From: Burkholderiaceae bacterium
Lineage (GTDB): Bacteria; Pseudomonadota; Gammaproteobacteria; Burkholderiales; Burkholderiaceae_C
DNA: 64,000 nt
NCBI GenBank assembly: GCA_023150375.1
Contig: JAKLLA010000018.1
Span: forward strand, 92,444-156,443
Direction of reading: 5' to 3'
Shown here: positions 37,482-47,900 of the stretch, piece after piece
How the letters are laid out: each line of letters begins with the position of its first letter
Numbering within the stretch: position 1 is the stretch's first letter
Position numbers and translations under genes: made by a program
Notes under the pieces: generated by a model
What the model was told of the DNA's origin: nothing
The model's database searches: none
Seen by the model: the letters and a program-made list of their open reading frames with translations, nothing else

Positions 37482-38159
37482 TCAGTCTTTCAGGTGCACG
37501 AGTCGCGAGACGAGTTCGTGCATCGCTGTGTAGGGTTGGGTGCCATCAAAAGCGTTGGTGATTTCGGCCAGACGCTGCGCACGTGCCGTGGCGTCGTTCA
37601 ATCGGGCCTGCGTGGCTTGCCAATGGCCGCCGCCACCCTTCTCGTAGCCGGGCAGGTGGACTTTCAGCCGCTCCAGCGCCTCATGCCGGTGCAATGGGGC
37701 GTGCACGTCTTCGAAGTGCAGCAGCAGCCAAAGCTCGAAGCACGGCACCGAGGCCATGGCCTCCACTGGCACCGCTACCCCGTTGTCATTGCGAAGCTTG
37801 CCGCTCTGCGCGGCAGCCTGTGCAAGCGCTGCGTGGTAGCTCTTGTGCTCGTCGCGGTCGAAGACCACGATGATCCGGTCAAATTCACGGGGGTGGAGGC
37901 CGCGCTCCCGGTCGCCGTTCTTGAAGACGGTCAGGGCGTAATCGAGTACCTGCTGCGGCTCGGTCCCGAACTGGCTGTGAAGCACCTGAACATGCGCCGT
38001 TGCCAGCCGGTAGGCACGCTGAATCTCGCACAGATACTGCGGTTCGGTCTTCTCGCCTTCGCAGACGATCAGCAGCCGCTCATAGGGCTGCCGCACGGCC
38101 GCACGCCGCTTCAGGTTTCGCGCGGCCTGCCGGTGTTTGGGCTGGTTGTCCTTCCCCAT
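37482..38159 (-). CDS. rloB: RloB-domain protein (Toprim-like, AbiLii-like)
   Basis: A 225-residue RloB-family protein. The Toprim-like acidic pattern is visible as IVCEGEKTEPQY and IIVVFDRDEH, with a further PCFELWLLLHF block. In AbiL-type abortive infection and in Rlo loci such a protein partners with an AAA ATPase. Toprim nucleases often cut tRNA or DNA once activated by the ATPase. Its start is four bases after the rloA stop. It is followed after 27 bp by mod. Activity as an RNase or DNase effector is inference. Confidence 0.85.
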   Translation of the reverse strand: MGKDNQPKHRQAARNLKRRAAVRQPYERLLIVCEGEKTEPQYLCEIQRAYRLATAHVQVLHSQFGTEPQQVLDYALTVFKNGDRERGLHPREFDRIIVVFDRDEHKSYHAALAQAAAQSGKLRNDNGVAVPVEAMASVPCFELWLLLHFEDVHAPLHRHEALERLKVHLPGYEKGGGGHWQATQARLNDATARAQRLAEITNAFDGTQPYTAMHELVSRLVHLKD

Positions 38160-38163
38160 CGCT

Positions 38164-39432
38164 TCAATGCACCCCAGCCTTGGCTGGCGCAGGCCAATCG
38201 CTGAAGAAGGGCAGGGCGCCGTAGCGGCCGGCCAAGTAGCCGCGCTCCCAGGCCTCTTGCTTGCGTGGGCTGAAGTCGGTCAGCGGGTACAGGCGAGTGG
38301 CCTGGTCGGCATCCTTTTCGGTAAACCAGATCTGGTCTCGCCGGAAGAGGGTGTGGTCCAGCAGCGAGGTGTCATGGGTGCTGAAGATCAGCTGCGCGCC
38401 GTTGGGATTGAGCTCGGGCGTCTGGAACATGGTGACGAGGCGCCGCACCAGCAGGGTGTGCAAGCTGCTGTCCAGTTCATCCACCACCAGCACGCGTCCA
38501 TCACGCAGGCAATCCAGTACCGGCGCGATCAGGCCATACAGGCGCTGCGTGCCTTCGGACTCATCATGCAACTCGAACTTGGCGGAGCCCTTGGGCGTGC
38601 TGTGTTCGAACACGGGCATCAAGAACTCACGCTCCTCCTGGCTGGCTTGTAGGCCGCTGGCGCTCATCACCCACTGGGCCTGCATGCCCTTGCGGGGGAC
38701 TGCCTGAACGTCGGCGATGGAGATGTCGGCGGCGGACAGGAACTCGCGGATCGAGGCCCGTCCTTGCTCCGTCGCCAGCAGCGCCGTAGTGAAGTCAGGC
38801 AGCACAGTGGCACCGGCCGGCAGGAACGTGATGCTCCGGACGATCCAGTTGAACACCGGGCTGAGCTGTTCGCTGTTGAGCTGTGCGGCCATGGACAAGA
38901 ACAACGCGTTTGGGCGCGTGCTCTCCTGCCACAGCTTGCGAGGGCCAGTCAGGTAGGTGCTGAACTCGTAGTCGTACCCGTCGCCATCGATGTGTTGCCG
39001 GCTGAACAGCTGGGTGGGCTTGCTGCTTCGATAGACCAGCAGCGACTCGCTGACGATGCGCTGTGGCGTCATCGCGAACGCGTACTGGTGGCGCACGCCC
39101 GACAGCAGGAAGGTGATCTCGAACTCGGTGGGCTGGTGGGCCGTGGCCGGGTCCAGCTTGAAGGGCTGCACGTTGTAGGTTTGGCCCGGCTGGATGACCG
39201 TGGCCGACTCGGCCACCACGGCGCGCATGTAGTCCAACGCGCGCAGCAAGCTGGACTTGCCACTGGCGTTGGGCCCGTAGACCACCACAGTGCGCAAGGC
39301 ATGGGGCGCTGACTTCAGCCCGGTGGATGCCAGGTGCGTTGTAGCCAGTTCCTTGTCGCCAGACGCAATCAGGTTCAGGGCCTGCTCGTCGCGGATTGAA
39401 CGGAAGTTCCGAACCCGAAATTCAAGCAACAT
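38164..39432 (-). CDS. rloA: RloA-like AAA/ABC-type ATPase (AbiLi-like)
   Basis: A 422-residue SMC/ABC-type ATPase. It opens FRVRNFRSIRDEQALNL, Walker A is YGPNASGKSSLLRAL, and Walker B is VLVVDELDSSLHTLLVRR followed by LIFSTHDTSLLD. It is the sensor/ATPase half of the RloA/RloB (AbiL-like) pair. The start at ATG 39432 is supported by AAGGAG eight bases upstream; ATG 39462 lacks a good site. A 138-bp AT-richer gap separates it from the DUF4391 gene, so the rlo pair may have its own promoter (a TTGACG hexamer is present, the -10 is unclear). Confidence 0.88.
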   Translation of the reverse strand: MLLEFRVRNFRSIRDEQALNLIASGDKELATTHLASTGLKSAPHALRTVVVYGPNASGKSSLLRALDYMRAVVAESATVIQPGQTYNVQPFKLDPATAHQPTEFEITFLLSGVRHQYAFAMTPQRIVSESLLVYRSSKPTQLFSRQHIDGDGYDYEFSTYLTGPRKLWQESTRPNALFLSMAAQLNSEQLSPVFNWIVRSITFLPAGATVLPDFTTALLATEQGRASIREFLSAADISIADVQAVPRKGMQAQWVMSASGLQASQEEREFLMPVFEHSTPKGSAKFELHDESEGTQRLYGLIAPVLDCLRDGRVLVVDELDSSLHTLLVRRLVTMFQTPELNPNGAQLIFSTHDTSLLDHTLFRRDQIWFTEKDADQATRLYPLTDFSPRKQEAWERGYLAGRYGALPFFSDWPAPAKAGVH

Positions 39433-39570
39433 GACCCATCTCCTTATGAACAAGGAGTTCATTCTTGCAGAAAATGTTCAAGATAGGCGTCAATATTCGG
39501 TGAAGAATTGTGGATATTCCCCCTGGCAACACTGCGGGTTCAACCCCGAGTCCGCGCCATCGCGGTGCGT

Positions 39571-40410
39571 TCATAGCTGCGCACGGGCCACTCTCAGGCG
39601 GGCATCCAGCCGTTGTAGTTCCAGATTCAGGTCCACCTGCTTGGCGATCTGTCGTTCCTTGGCGGCCAGGCTTCGCAGGCGTGCCGCTTCTTGTTCCAGT
39701 CGTTGGCAGGCTCGCAGCGCGTCACGCTGGGCAGCGGCTGCGGTGGGGCCACTCGGCAGACGGAAGTTGCCGGTCAGGCGTGCGGCTTCTGCAGCGGTGA
39801 GGCAGTCCATCCAGCTCTGGTACAGAGCCATCAGGTCGTGATGCGGCCGGCGGTCCAGGGCCATCGCCTCCAGCAACGGGCCCGCGACGGATGCAGTGCC
39901 GGTGTTGGGGCCAAGCAGTTCGGAGCGAACCAACTCCCCGTCGAGCACCACCTTGCCCGCCTCGTTCTGAGCAGCACGCTTGTGGGCCAGGCTGAGGGCG
40001 AGCTGCGCCGGGGGCCGTGGCGGTCCGTCATCGGGCGTTGCGGTGGCACGCGGCACCAGCGTCTGGATCAGCAGCACAGGGTAGGGCACCGCCCGGTGCA
40101 CAAGCTCGGCCAACCGCAGCCACTGCGATGCCTTGCCATGCGTGGCACGCACCTGCACGCTCAGCACGGCCACTTCCAGGACCTCGCGCCCGTCGGCGCG
40201 GTGTTCCGGGATTGCTACGGTGCCGGGCTTCAGCGCAGCGATCCACTGCAGCTCCTCGATGCCGTCGGTCAGCAGGCGCCGGTCGGCCGCCGTCGGCGCG
40301 CCGTGCTCGGCCAGCATCTTCTTGGGCACGCGCTGGTCCACCCTTGCGCGCTCGGGCAAGGCCAGCGCCTTGACCACGTCGTCGGCGGTGAGGTGGGGCG
40401 TCGCCTTCAT
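39571..40410 (-). CDS. DUF4391 domain protein
   Basis: A 279-residue protein that I assign to DUF4391 from its layout: an N-terminal helical part with ALALPERARVDQRVPKKMLAEHG, a central conserved EVAVLSVQVR strand region, and a long Arg/Glu-rich C-terminal helix likely to be a coiled coil. No enzymatic motif is evident. Such genes recur beside SNF2 helicases and type III-like methylases in defence loci. Its ATG overlaps the stop of the DUF262 gene (ATGA), so it belongs to the helicase unit. It is probably a structural or adaptor subunit, which is inference. Confidence 0.72.
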   Translation of the reverse strand: MKATPHLTADDVVKALALPERARVDQRVPKKMLAEHGAPTAADRRLLTDGIEELQWIAALKPGTVAIPEHRADGREVLEVAVLSVQVRATHGKASQWLRLAELVHRAVPYPVLLIQTLVPRATATPDDGPPRPPAQLALSLAHKRAAQNEAGKVVLDGELVRSELLGPNTGTASVAGPLLEAMALDRRPHHDLMALYQSWMDCLTAAEAARLTGNFRLPSGPTAAAAQRDALRACQRLEQEAARLRSLAAKERQIAKQVDLNLELQRLDARLRVARAQL

Positions 40411-42194
40411 GGGGTCAGCGGTGCGCCGAAGGCCTTGACGGTGTCCTCGCTGTCGCGGCCCGACACGGTCTTGCCGGTGGCAGCCTCGATGAGGGTCAGC
40501 AATGCGCCGGCACGCAGGCGGATGAAGGCGTCAAAGTCGTCTGCGCGCAGTGCGGCCACCGGAATGACGTGCGAGGCCAGGAACTCGTCCAGGCTGGTCG
40601 GCGGCACCTGCTTGGCTTTCTGGATCCGGCCCAGGTAGACGCTGGGGGCGTCACCGCTGATGAAGCGGTTGGTGCCAGCGGCCAGCGGCGCCTTGTTGAT
40701 CACGCTGTTCCACTTGTCCTTGGGCAGCTTCTGCCTCTCGCACCACGCACGCGGGAAGATGTGGTGGATGTCGATGGCGTTGTTGAAGTAGGTGTTCAGG
40801 TCGATGGGCGTGCCGCTGACGAAGTCGCGCCCGCCGTGCTTCATCAGCAGGGCGGCCAGGCCTTTGTAGGCCGCTGCCAGTCGGCTCTGCAGTGACAGCA
40901 GGCGGGTGGGCGCGAAGTTGGCGTCGCGCACCGTGCGCGGTTCGGTGCCGCCGTCCACCCAAGCCACCACGTCCTGCATGTCCATCGCGAAGCGCGTCTC
41001 ATTGGCGCCGCCGTACAGCTCGCCCAGCACGCCGCTCCAATACCAACGCAACAGGCTCTGCTTGATGCCGTGCAGGGTTGTCCGTTCGCCCAGGTGGGCG
41101 CAGATCGCGGCCAGCGGGATCAGCTGCGTGGCATAGGGCAGGCTGCGCTCGTCGAAGATCTTCTCCTCGGCCAGCAGCTCGGCAGCGCGCTTGAAGCCCA
41201 GCTCCAGGGCCGCCTCCAGCGCTTTGAAGTCGGCCAGATCCAGCTTCAGCACGTCGGCACGCTTGCAGCTCACCGCCGTCTTCTGAGCCAGGTGCCGCCG
41301 GTAGCTGGCCAGCAGCGTGACGGCAGTCAGGAAGCTCGTGCCGTCCACGGCCTCCAGCACGTCGTGCTTGGCGGTCAGCCGTTCGCGCCGGGCGTCCCAG
41401 TCATCGCGCAGGTTGAACTCGTCCGCTGCAAAGGTGGCGGTCATCAGCTCGAACACGGTCAGCGTGACGCCGCCGGTGTTGACCTTCTCGAAGACCTGGC
41501 AAACGGCCTCCCGTGGCGTGTCCTGGGTCAGCTCGATGGCCGGTACCTTGAACTGCTGGAAGCGCAGCCAGATCTCGTTGCGGAACTTCTGCATGAACTG
41601 CATGGCTTCCGCGCCGAACTGGTGGTGGGCACTGAAGCCGCTCTCCCAGGTCATGAAGCCCTGGATGTCGAACAGCAGCGCCACCGGGAACAAGCGCTGG
41701 GTGTACTGCAGCTCAGGCGTGCTCACGTCGAGGTCGACCTTGCGGCCGAAGTCCGAGGTGACCTGCAGCGACTCGGGGACCGAGATGACGGCCTCCTCGC
41801 GGTCGGCGTGCGGATCCAGGCACTTGGCCATGTCCAGGAAGTAGAGCCGGCGGATGTCGGCACCCTTCTCGGTGCGCGTGGGCACGGGCTGGCCGCTGCG
41901 CAATGACAGGTACATCGAGGTCAGGCGTTGCTGGCCGTCCAGCACCAGGGTCTTGGGCTTGGGCGCGGGCTGCAGTTGCACGCCGGCGAACAGCCGGGGC
42001 TTGAACGGCACGCCACCGGCCTCCAGGAACATCACGGCGCCGATGGGGTACGACAGGGACAGACTCGCGATCAGCGACCGGATGTGGTTGTCATCCCAGA
42101 CCCAGCCGCGCTGGAAGTCGGGCAGCTGAATCTGACCGGCAGCGATGCCGTCGAGAACGTCCTTCAGTGCGGGTTCTGCGGTGCGAAAGCTCAT
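40407..42194 (-). CDS. DUF262 protein with C-terminal HNH-type motif
   Basis: A 595-residue protein. The N-terminal DUF262 domain has LPDFQRGWVWDDNHIRSLI and VLDGQQRLTSMYL. The C-terminal part has IDIHHIFPRAWC followed by NSVINKAPL and N-x-I, a DUF1524-like HNH nuclease pattern. It is a second GmrSD-type protein in this window and clearly distinct from the one at 4567. I place the start at ATG 42194; the 42248 codon overlaps the upstream gene. The gap to the SF1 helicase is 16 bp, and the stop overlaps DUF4391. A nucleotide-dependent nuclease role is inferred from the family. Confidence 0.87.
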   Translation of the reverse strand: MSFRTAEPALKDVLDGIAAGQIQLPDFQRGWVWDDNHIRSLIASLSLSYPIGAVMFLEAGGVPFKPRLFAGVQLQPAPKPKTLVLDGQQRLTSMYLSLRSGQPVPTRTEKGADIRRLYFLDMAKCLDPHADREEAVISVPESLQVTSDFGRKVDLDVSTPELQYTQRLFPVALLFDIQGFMTWESGFSAHHQFGAEAMQFMQKFRNEIWLRFQQFKVPAIELTQDTPREAVCQVFEKVNTGGVTLTVFELMTATFAADEFNLRDDWDARRERLTAKHDVLEAVDGTSFLTAVTLLASYRRHLAQKTAVSCKRADVLKLDLADFKALEAALELGFKRAAELLAEEKIFDERSLPYATQLIPLAAICAHLGERTTLHGIKQSLLRWYWSGVLGELYGGANETRFAMDMQDVVAWVDGGTEPRTVRDANFAPTRLLSLQSRLAAAYKGLAALLMKHGGRDFVSGTPIDLNTYFNNAIDIHHIFPRAWCERQKLPKDKWNSVINKAPLAAGTNRFISGDAPSVYLGRIQKAKQVPPTSLDEFLASHVIPVAALRADDFDAFIRLRAGALLTLIEAATGKTVSGRDSEDTVKAFGAPLTP

Positions 42195-42210
42195 GGTGTC
42201 AGCCTCGCCA

Positions 42211-44901
42211 TCACGCCTGTTCGGACTGGGCGGTGTCCCAGGTCGCACCGAAGTGCTTGCGCAGCGGCTCCAGCGCGAGCGGCAAGGCAGCGCTGCAGGT
42301 CACGCCCAGGTACTGGGCGGCGCGAGTGGCGCCGACATACAGGAACTTGTCGAACAACTCCGGGCGGGCAGCGGCCAGTTGGTCGATGCCCACGAAGAAG
42401 ACGGCCTCGAACTCCAGCCCCTTGATGTGCTGAACATCGAAGACCCGGACGTTGCTCTCCTGCCCGACGGCCTGGCCTTCGCGGCAAGCGACCACCTGAA
42501 TGTTCTGGTTGGCGAGCGCGTGGTTCAGCGCGTTGGCCACGGGTTCTACCTCGGCTTCCGAGTTGACGAAGATCGCCGTGGACGGTAGTCGTCCGTCGAG
42601 GAACCGGTCGATCCACTGAATCCTCGCAGCCAGCCAGCCCACGGCGTCTTCAAGGGATGCGCACTCCAGAAGCACCGGGGGTTCGCCCTCGTTGTTGACC
42701 TCGGTGGGCAAGGTGGCCTCTTGGTCGGAGCCCCCGACACACGCGATGATGTCCCGGGCCAGCTCGTTGAGCTGGCGACTCTGGCGGTAGGAGACCGTGA
42801 CACGCCGGATGTCGAAGTCCGCGAAGACCCACTGCAGCTCGTCGGCAGAGCGCGCCCCCCAGGTGGTCAGCCGCTGGTTGAAGTCGCCGCAGGCAAAGAA
42901 CGACCGCAAGCGCGGGTGCGCCAGTGCCGCCATGCAGGCCAGTTGGATCGGCGAGAAGTCGGTGGCCTCATCGACGACGACCTGGCTGCGCAGGGCGCCC
43001 AGCACGGGCTTCAGCGACGCCCAGGCGGGGCTGTCGATGTCACGCATCACTGTGGGCCGCTGCAGCAGTTCGCCAGCCGACCGGAGGATCGCCAGCAGGA
43101 CGAGATCCAACTCAAGCGGGTTCAGCTCACGGGCCTCGAAGCCCGTTTTCGCATACCACCGGCCCTCGTCCTGGCGAACCTTCCGGAAGGCGCGGTAGCG
43201 CTTCTGGATGCCATCCACGTAGCGCTTGACCGGGTTCACGAATCGCCGGGCATGGGCCTGGAGCAGCAGGCTTGTACCCAGGGCGCTCAGCTCGGCGGGC
43301 GCCAGCGTGCGGTCGCCCAGCCACTCGATGACCTTGCCGTTGCGGGTGGTCTTGTTGGGGGATCGCTTGGCTGCGGCATTGCGGGCCTGCGTGCGGACCG
43401 CTTGCATGTAGGCGTTGATGGCGGCCCCAGGGCCGACCTTGGGCGCCGCCACGTCCTCGTCGTCCTCGGTGTCCTGGTCATCGTCGGCATCGGTGTCGGC
43501 AGCTTGCTGCAGGCTTTCGATGAACTTCGCCAGCTCGCTGACCAAGCCCCGATTGCGGGCGAGTTGTGCGTTCAGCGCGGCTTTGATGGTGGCGTCGGTC
43601 TCGTCCTTGAGGCGCGCCACGAACGCCTGTATGGCGGGAAGCTCGCCTGCCAATGTTGTGAACGTGGACGGCCACGGGCCATTTTCTTTGAGGGTGGCTT
43701 GCAGGCGTTTCCCCAGTTGCTGCGCCGTCGCCAGCCCGGCGCCCGCCAGCGCCTGCGCGCTGTCCATGAGCTCGGCCCGGTACGCGGCGCCTTGCCAGGC
43801 TTGAAAGTCATCGAACCAAGCGATCGGCTGGGTCACGGCCGTCGGCTGCAGGCTGTTCACTTCCTTGAGGACGAAAGTTCCGCCGCCAGTGGCGGTCCGC
43901 AGGACGCCGAAGGTCTGCCTGGCCAGGTCGCGACGGTGGTCGGCCCAGGTGCGGATGTTCTGGTCTGGTGCTGGGATACCTTCCCGGGCAAAGGCCTCCT
44001 TCAGGTACTGCTTCAACAGCTCCGTCGGCGTGAACATCAGCCAGCTCTTCCCGTGCGGCACCTGCTGACTCTGGGCGAGTTCCTCAGCGACGCGCTGCTC
44101 GTCTTCGTCCAGAAACTGGGCGTCAAGCTTTTGCCCGAGGCGACGGATCAGCGTTGTCGTCTTGCCGGTGCCGGGGGGGCCAAGCAACAGGACACGGCGA
44201 TTGAGTGGCAGGCGGAAGATCTCGTCCTGGAACTGGTCCAGCACCGGCTGGTCGCGCAGACCCATCTTGGTGATGACGCTGCGCTTCATGCCCTCGATGA
44301 CGTTCTGGCTGGCCTCGGCGCTCGCCAGCAACTGGGCGACCAGGTCCTCGACGGGTTCTGCCAGCTCTGGGTGTCGCTCCAGCAGCTTGCGCAGCGATTC
44401 GATGGTGACCGTTGGCGCATCTTCCGACTGCACGACCGTGTAGGCGTCCCAAGATCCGGCCAGGGGCGACGGGCGTAGCTGTGCTCGCTCGACGACGATC
44501 AACGCCTTGCCATCGGGGCGGACGTACTCCTCGCCGACCGGCAAGGACGCCAGGCGACCAACTGGCGCGCGATAGCTGACCAAGCCCAGGTTGGCGAGGC
44601 CTTGCTCGGCGCGGCAGAAGTAGTAGGCGGTGCGGTGCCCGTCGTCGTCTTCAGCGATGACCCGGGCGATGGCTGGCTCGCTGGCCAGCTTGCGATACGC
44701 GGACTCGTTGGCCTGGTTGACTTCGTCGAGCGCTCGCGCGGCGCGATCCGAGTTCAGCGTGTTCCCGCCGGTGGCGAGCGCGTCTATGCCGAGACGGCGC
44801 GGGTTGGCCAGCCACTGGCGGGCTGTGCTTGCCACGGTGTCGAGCTTGTCGACGACATCCTTTGCCAGCGGCTTAAGGCGTTGGCTGTGCTCCATGCTCA
44901 T
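42211..44901 (-). CDS. SF1 (UvrD/Rep-like) helicase
   Basis: An 896-residue superfamily 1 helicase. Walker A is LLGPPGTGKTTTLIRRL (about 240), motif II is VVVDEATDFSPIQ, then FFACGDFNQRL, SYRQSRQLN, IKGLEFEAVFFVG and YVGATRAAQYLGV. A long insertion between motifs Ia and II includes an acidic linker (DTDADDDQDTEDDEDV). The N-terminal 200 residues do not match a helicase domain and are unrecognised. The start is ATG 44901 behind GGGAG, 29 bp inside the SNF2 gene, so the two are translationally coupled. It presumably unwinds or translocates on foreign DNA with its partners. Confidence 0.86.
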   Translation of the reverse strand: MSMEHSQRLKPLAKDVVDKLDTVASTARQWLANPRRLGIDALATGGNTLNSDRAARALDEVNQANESAYRKLASEPAIARVIAEDDDGHRTAYYFCRAEQGLANLGLVSYRAPVGRLASLPVGEEYVRPDGKALIVVERAQLRPSPLAGSWDAYTVVQSEDAPTVTIESLRKLLERHPELAEPVEDLVAQLLASAEASQNVIEGMKRSVITKMGLRDQPVLDQFQDEIFRLPLNRRVLLLGPPGTGKTTTLIRRLGQKLDAQFLDEDEQRVAEELAQSQQVPHGKSWLMFTPTELLKQYLKEAFAREGIPAPDQNIRTWADHRRDLARQTFGVLRTATGGGTFVLKEVNSLQPTAVTQPIAWFDDFQAWQGAAYRAELMDSAQALAGAGLATAQQLGKRLQATLKENGPWPSTFTTLAGELPAIQAFVARLKDETDATIKAALNAQLARNRGLVSELAKFIESLQQAADTDADDDQDTEDDEDVAAPKVGPGAAINAYMQAVRTQARNAAAKRSPNKTTRNGKVIEWLGDRTLAPAELSALGTSLLLQAHARRFVNPVKRYVDGIQKRYRAFRKVRQDEGRWYAKTGFEARELNPLELDLVLLAILRSAGELLQRPTVMRDIDSPAWASLKPVLGALRSQVVVDEATDFSPIQLACMAALAHPRLRSFFACGDFNQRLTTWGARSADELQWVFADFDIRRVTVSYRQSRQLNELARDIIACVGGSDQEATLPTEVNNEGEPPVLLECASLEDAVGWLAARIQWIDRFLDGRLPSTAIFVNSEAEVEPVANALNHALANQNIQVVACREGQAVGQESNVRVFDVQHIKGLEFEAVFFVGIDQLAAARPELFDKFLYVGATRAAQYLGVTCSAALPLALEPLRKHFGATWDTAQSEQA

Positions 44902-47900
44902 GCGTTGCTCCCTTTGTGTTTTGGGTGGGCAGTACCACCATGAATGCCAGCACCTCGAAGTCACCGGCCCCGGCGAACTCGCCCTTCATGGCGTGCGTGC
45001 CGCCGGGCGAGAACAAGCTGGCGACGGCGCGCTCTTCGGCCTTTCCGACCACTGAAGCCACGGCCGAGGCCAGCAGCTTCTGGGCGTGCCGCATGTCCTC
45101 GCCTTGGCGGGTCAGCTTGTCGTGGCGGCTGCTGGCGCCCAGGTCGGGCAGCTCGCGGCCCAGCGCCAGGCGCTTGAGGCGGTCCAGGATGCGCTTGGCC
45201 TGAGGGTAGGCGAGCACCGTGGTGCCGTCGTCGCCCACATGGGCCAGGTAGATCGGCGCCAGTGGGTAGTCGCCGGATCCGGCGCCGGCTGGGGCCTTGC
45301 TTCCGCCAGCGCCCTCGGCCCGCAGGCAGAAGATGATGCCGGGCTCGATGTCGGCGTCGATGCTGCTCGTGACGGCGTACGCGCCCAGCGGCATGCCCTC
45401 CAGCACCGCCGGATGGTCGCGAAGGAACTGCGCGAGGTCGATGCGGAAGTCGGTCAGCGTCAGGTCGGTGATCGAGACCCCGCTGCTCAGGTCTTCCATG
45501 TCGATGACGGAGTCCTGCAGCTTCAAGAGCTGCTTGCGGCGGTACTCCAGGTCGTTCATCGGGTCGCCGGACTGTTGCTCGATGAGGTTCTCCTCACCGG
45601 TGGCTGACACGTCCAGCAGCACCATGCGCCCGCTGACGCGCTGCTCCAGGTTGATGTACTCGTCGAGCGCGATGTTCGGCCAGAAGTTGACCAGTTGGAT
45701 GCTGCGGTTGGGCGAGCCGATGCGGTCGATTCGGCCGAAGCGCTGGATGATGCGGACCGGGTTCCAGTGGATGTCGTAGTTGATGAGCCAGTCGCAGTCC
45801 TGCAGGTTCTGACCTTCAGAGATGCAGTCGGTCGCGATCAGCAGGTCAATCTCGCCTTCACCGGCCATGTCGGCCGGGCGCTCCTTGGCGCGGGGCGCGA
45901 AGGCCGACAGCACGCTGCTCATGCTCTTGCGCAGGCCCGGCAGAGTGGTCTGGATGCCGGCGCTGCCGGTGACCAGGGCGGCGTCGATGCCCAGCGTGGC
46001 CTTGGCCCAGGGCGCCAGGTTGGCGTAGAGGTACTGGGCGGTGTCCGAGAACGCAGTGAAGACGATGATCTTGCGGTTGCCGTCGTTGATGGGGTGGCGG
46101 CACTTGTCCTCGACCATCTCGCGCAGCTTGGCCAGCTTGGCGTCACGTGCGGCATCCACCTGCTGGGCGGCGGTCAGCAGCGTGTCCAGGCGGTTGCGGT
46201 CCTCCACCAGGTCCTGACGCCACCGGATGCGGTCCACGTCGCCCAGCAGCACCTTCACCTTGCGGCCGACCAGCAGCGCCTCGAAGGCCGGGTCGTCGAT
46301 GTCCACGTCGGCGATGTCCAGCTCTTCGATGCCGTCCCCGTTGGTGGCCTGGCCGGCATGCTGCTCGATCTGCGCGAGCACCGCCTCCACGTCGCGGAGT
46401 TGCCGCTGCAGCGTCAGCGCGAACGACGATACGGCGCTCTCCATGCGCTTGAGCACGTTCACCCGCAGCAGGTGGATGAGGCTTTCCTCGCGGTCGGCCT
46501 GACGGAAGAAGCTCTCGCCGCCCCGGATCTCGGTGCTGTACTTGGCGTCGTAGGCAGCCTGCTTGTGCGGCAGCACGTAGCGCAGCGGCGCGTAGGCGGC
46601 CAGGTTCAGGCGCCGGATCTCCAGGTTGATGTCCTTGATGGCGCGGAACTGGCCCGCCCGGTCCACGTCGGCCTTGATGTTGATGGGCGGCCGGCGGTCC
46701 GGAAAGCGGCCGGTCTCCTGCGTGCCGTAGTACTTCTGGATGTGCCGGCGCGACCGCGCGATCGTCAGGTGGTCCAGGAGCGTGAAGTAGTCGAAGCCCA
46801 GCATCTCGACCAGACGGCTGGGCGTGCGCTCGCGCTCTTCCAGGCCGAGCCAGCGGTTGAACTGGATCTGCGCCTTGCGCGTGGTCTGCTGGATGCTGTC
46901 GATGCCGTAGTCGGCCAGCGCGGTGTCGTCGCCTTCGGTGGCGAACGCGATTTGGTTGCGCAGGTCGGTCAGCCGGTTGTTCACCGGCGTGGCCGACAGC
47001 ATCAGCACCCGGGTCTTGACCCCTTCCCGGATGATCTTGCGCATCAGTCGGTCGTAGCGTGTCTCGGTGCCTTGCCGGGGCGACTTCTTGTTGCGGAAGT
47101 TGTGGCTCTCGTCGATGACGACCAGGTCGTAGTTGCCCCAGTTCACATGGGACAGGTCGATGTCGCCCGAGTGGCCGCCGTCGCGCGACAGGTCGGTGTG
47201 GTTCAACACGTCGTAGTTGAACCGGTCCGCCGCCAGGATGTTGCGCTTGTCGTTGGCCTTGTAGAGGGTCCAGTTGTCGCGCAGGCGCTTGGGGGCCAGG
47301 ACCAGCACGCGGTCGTTGCGCAGCTCGTGGTACTTGATGACGGCCAGGGCCTCGAAGGTCTTACCGAGGCCTACGCTGTCCGCGATGATGCAGCCGCCAA
47401 AGCGCGCCAGCTTGTCGATGGCGCCGACCACGCCATCCCGCTGGAACTTGAAGAGCTTCTTCCAGACCACCGTGTTGCGGATGCCGGTGGCCGACTTGAC
47501 GATGCGCTCTTCGTCCAGCGCATCTTCCCGCCCGCCGAACAAGTGGTTCAGCATCAGCGCGTAGATCGCGAACGGCGCCCGGTGCTCGCCGATGGACTTG
47601 AGTTGGTCGAGCAAGGCCTGGCGCGCGGCGTCCGCCGACTCAGTGGCCGACGGCAGCGTCTTCCACTGCTGATCGAACCACTGGGCAAGCATCGCGGCCT
47701 CGGCGGAGCTCTCTGAGGCTTGCGTCAGGCTCAGGGGGTTGCCGGGCGTCAGCCCCAGCCCCTCCGTGCTCATGGCCACCGAACCCATGACGACTTGCTC
47801 GGGGGTGCCCTGCGCGTTGCGCAGCACGGCCGTGCCTTGCGGGATCCGGCCGGGTGCACGCCGTACCTCCACCTGGCCCTGTAGCCAAGCAGCGCACTGA

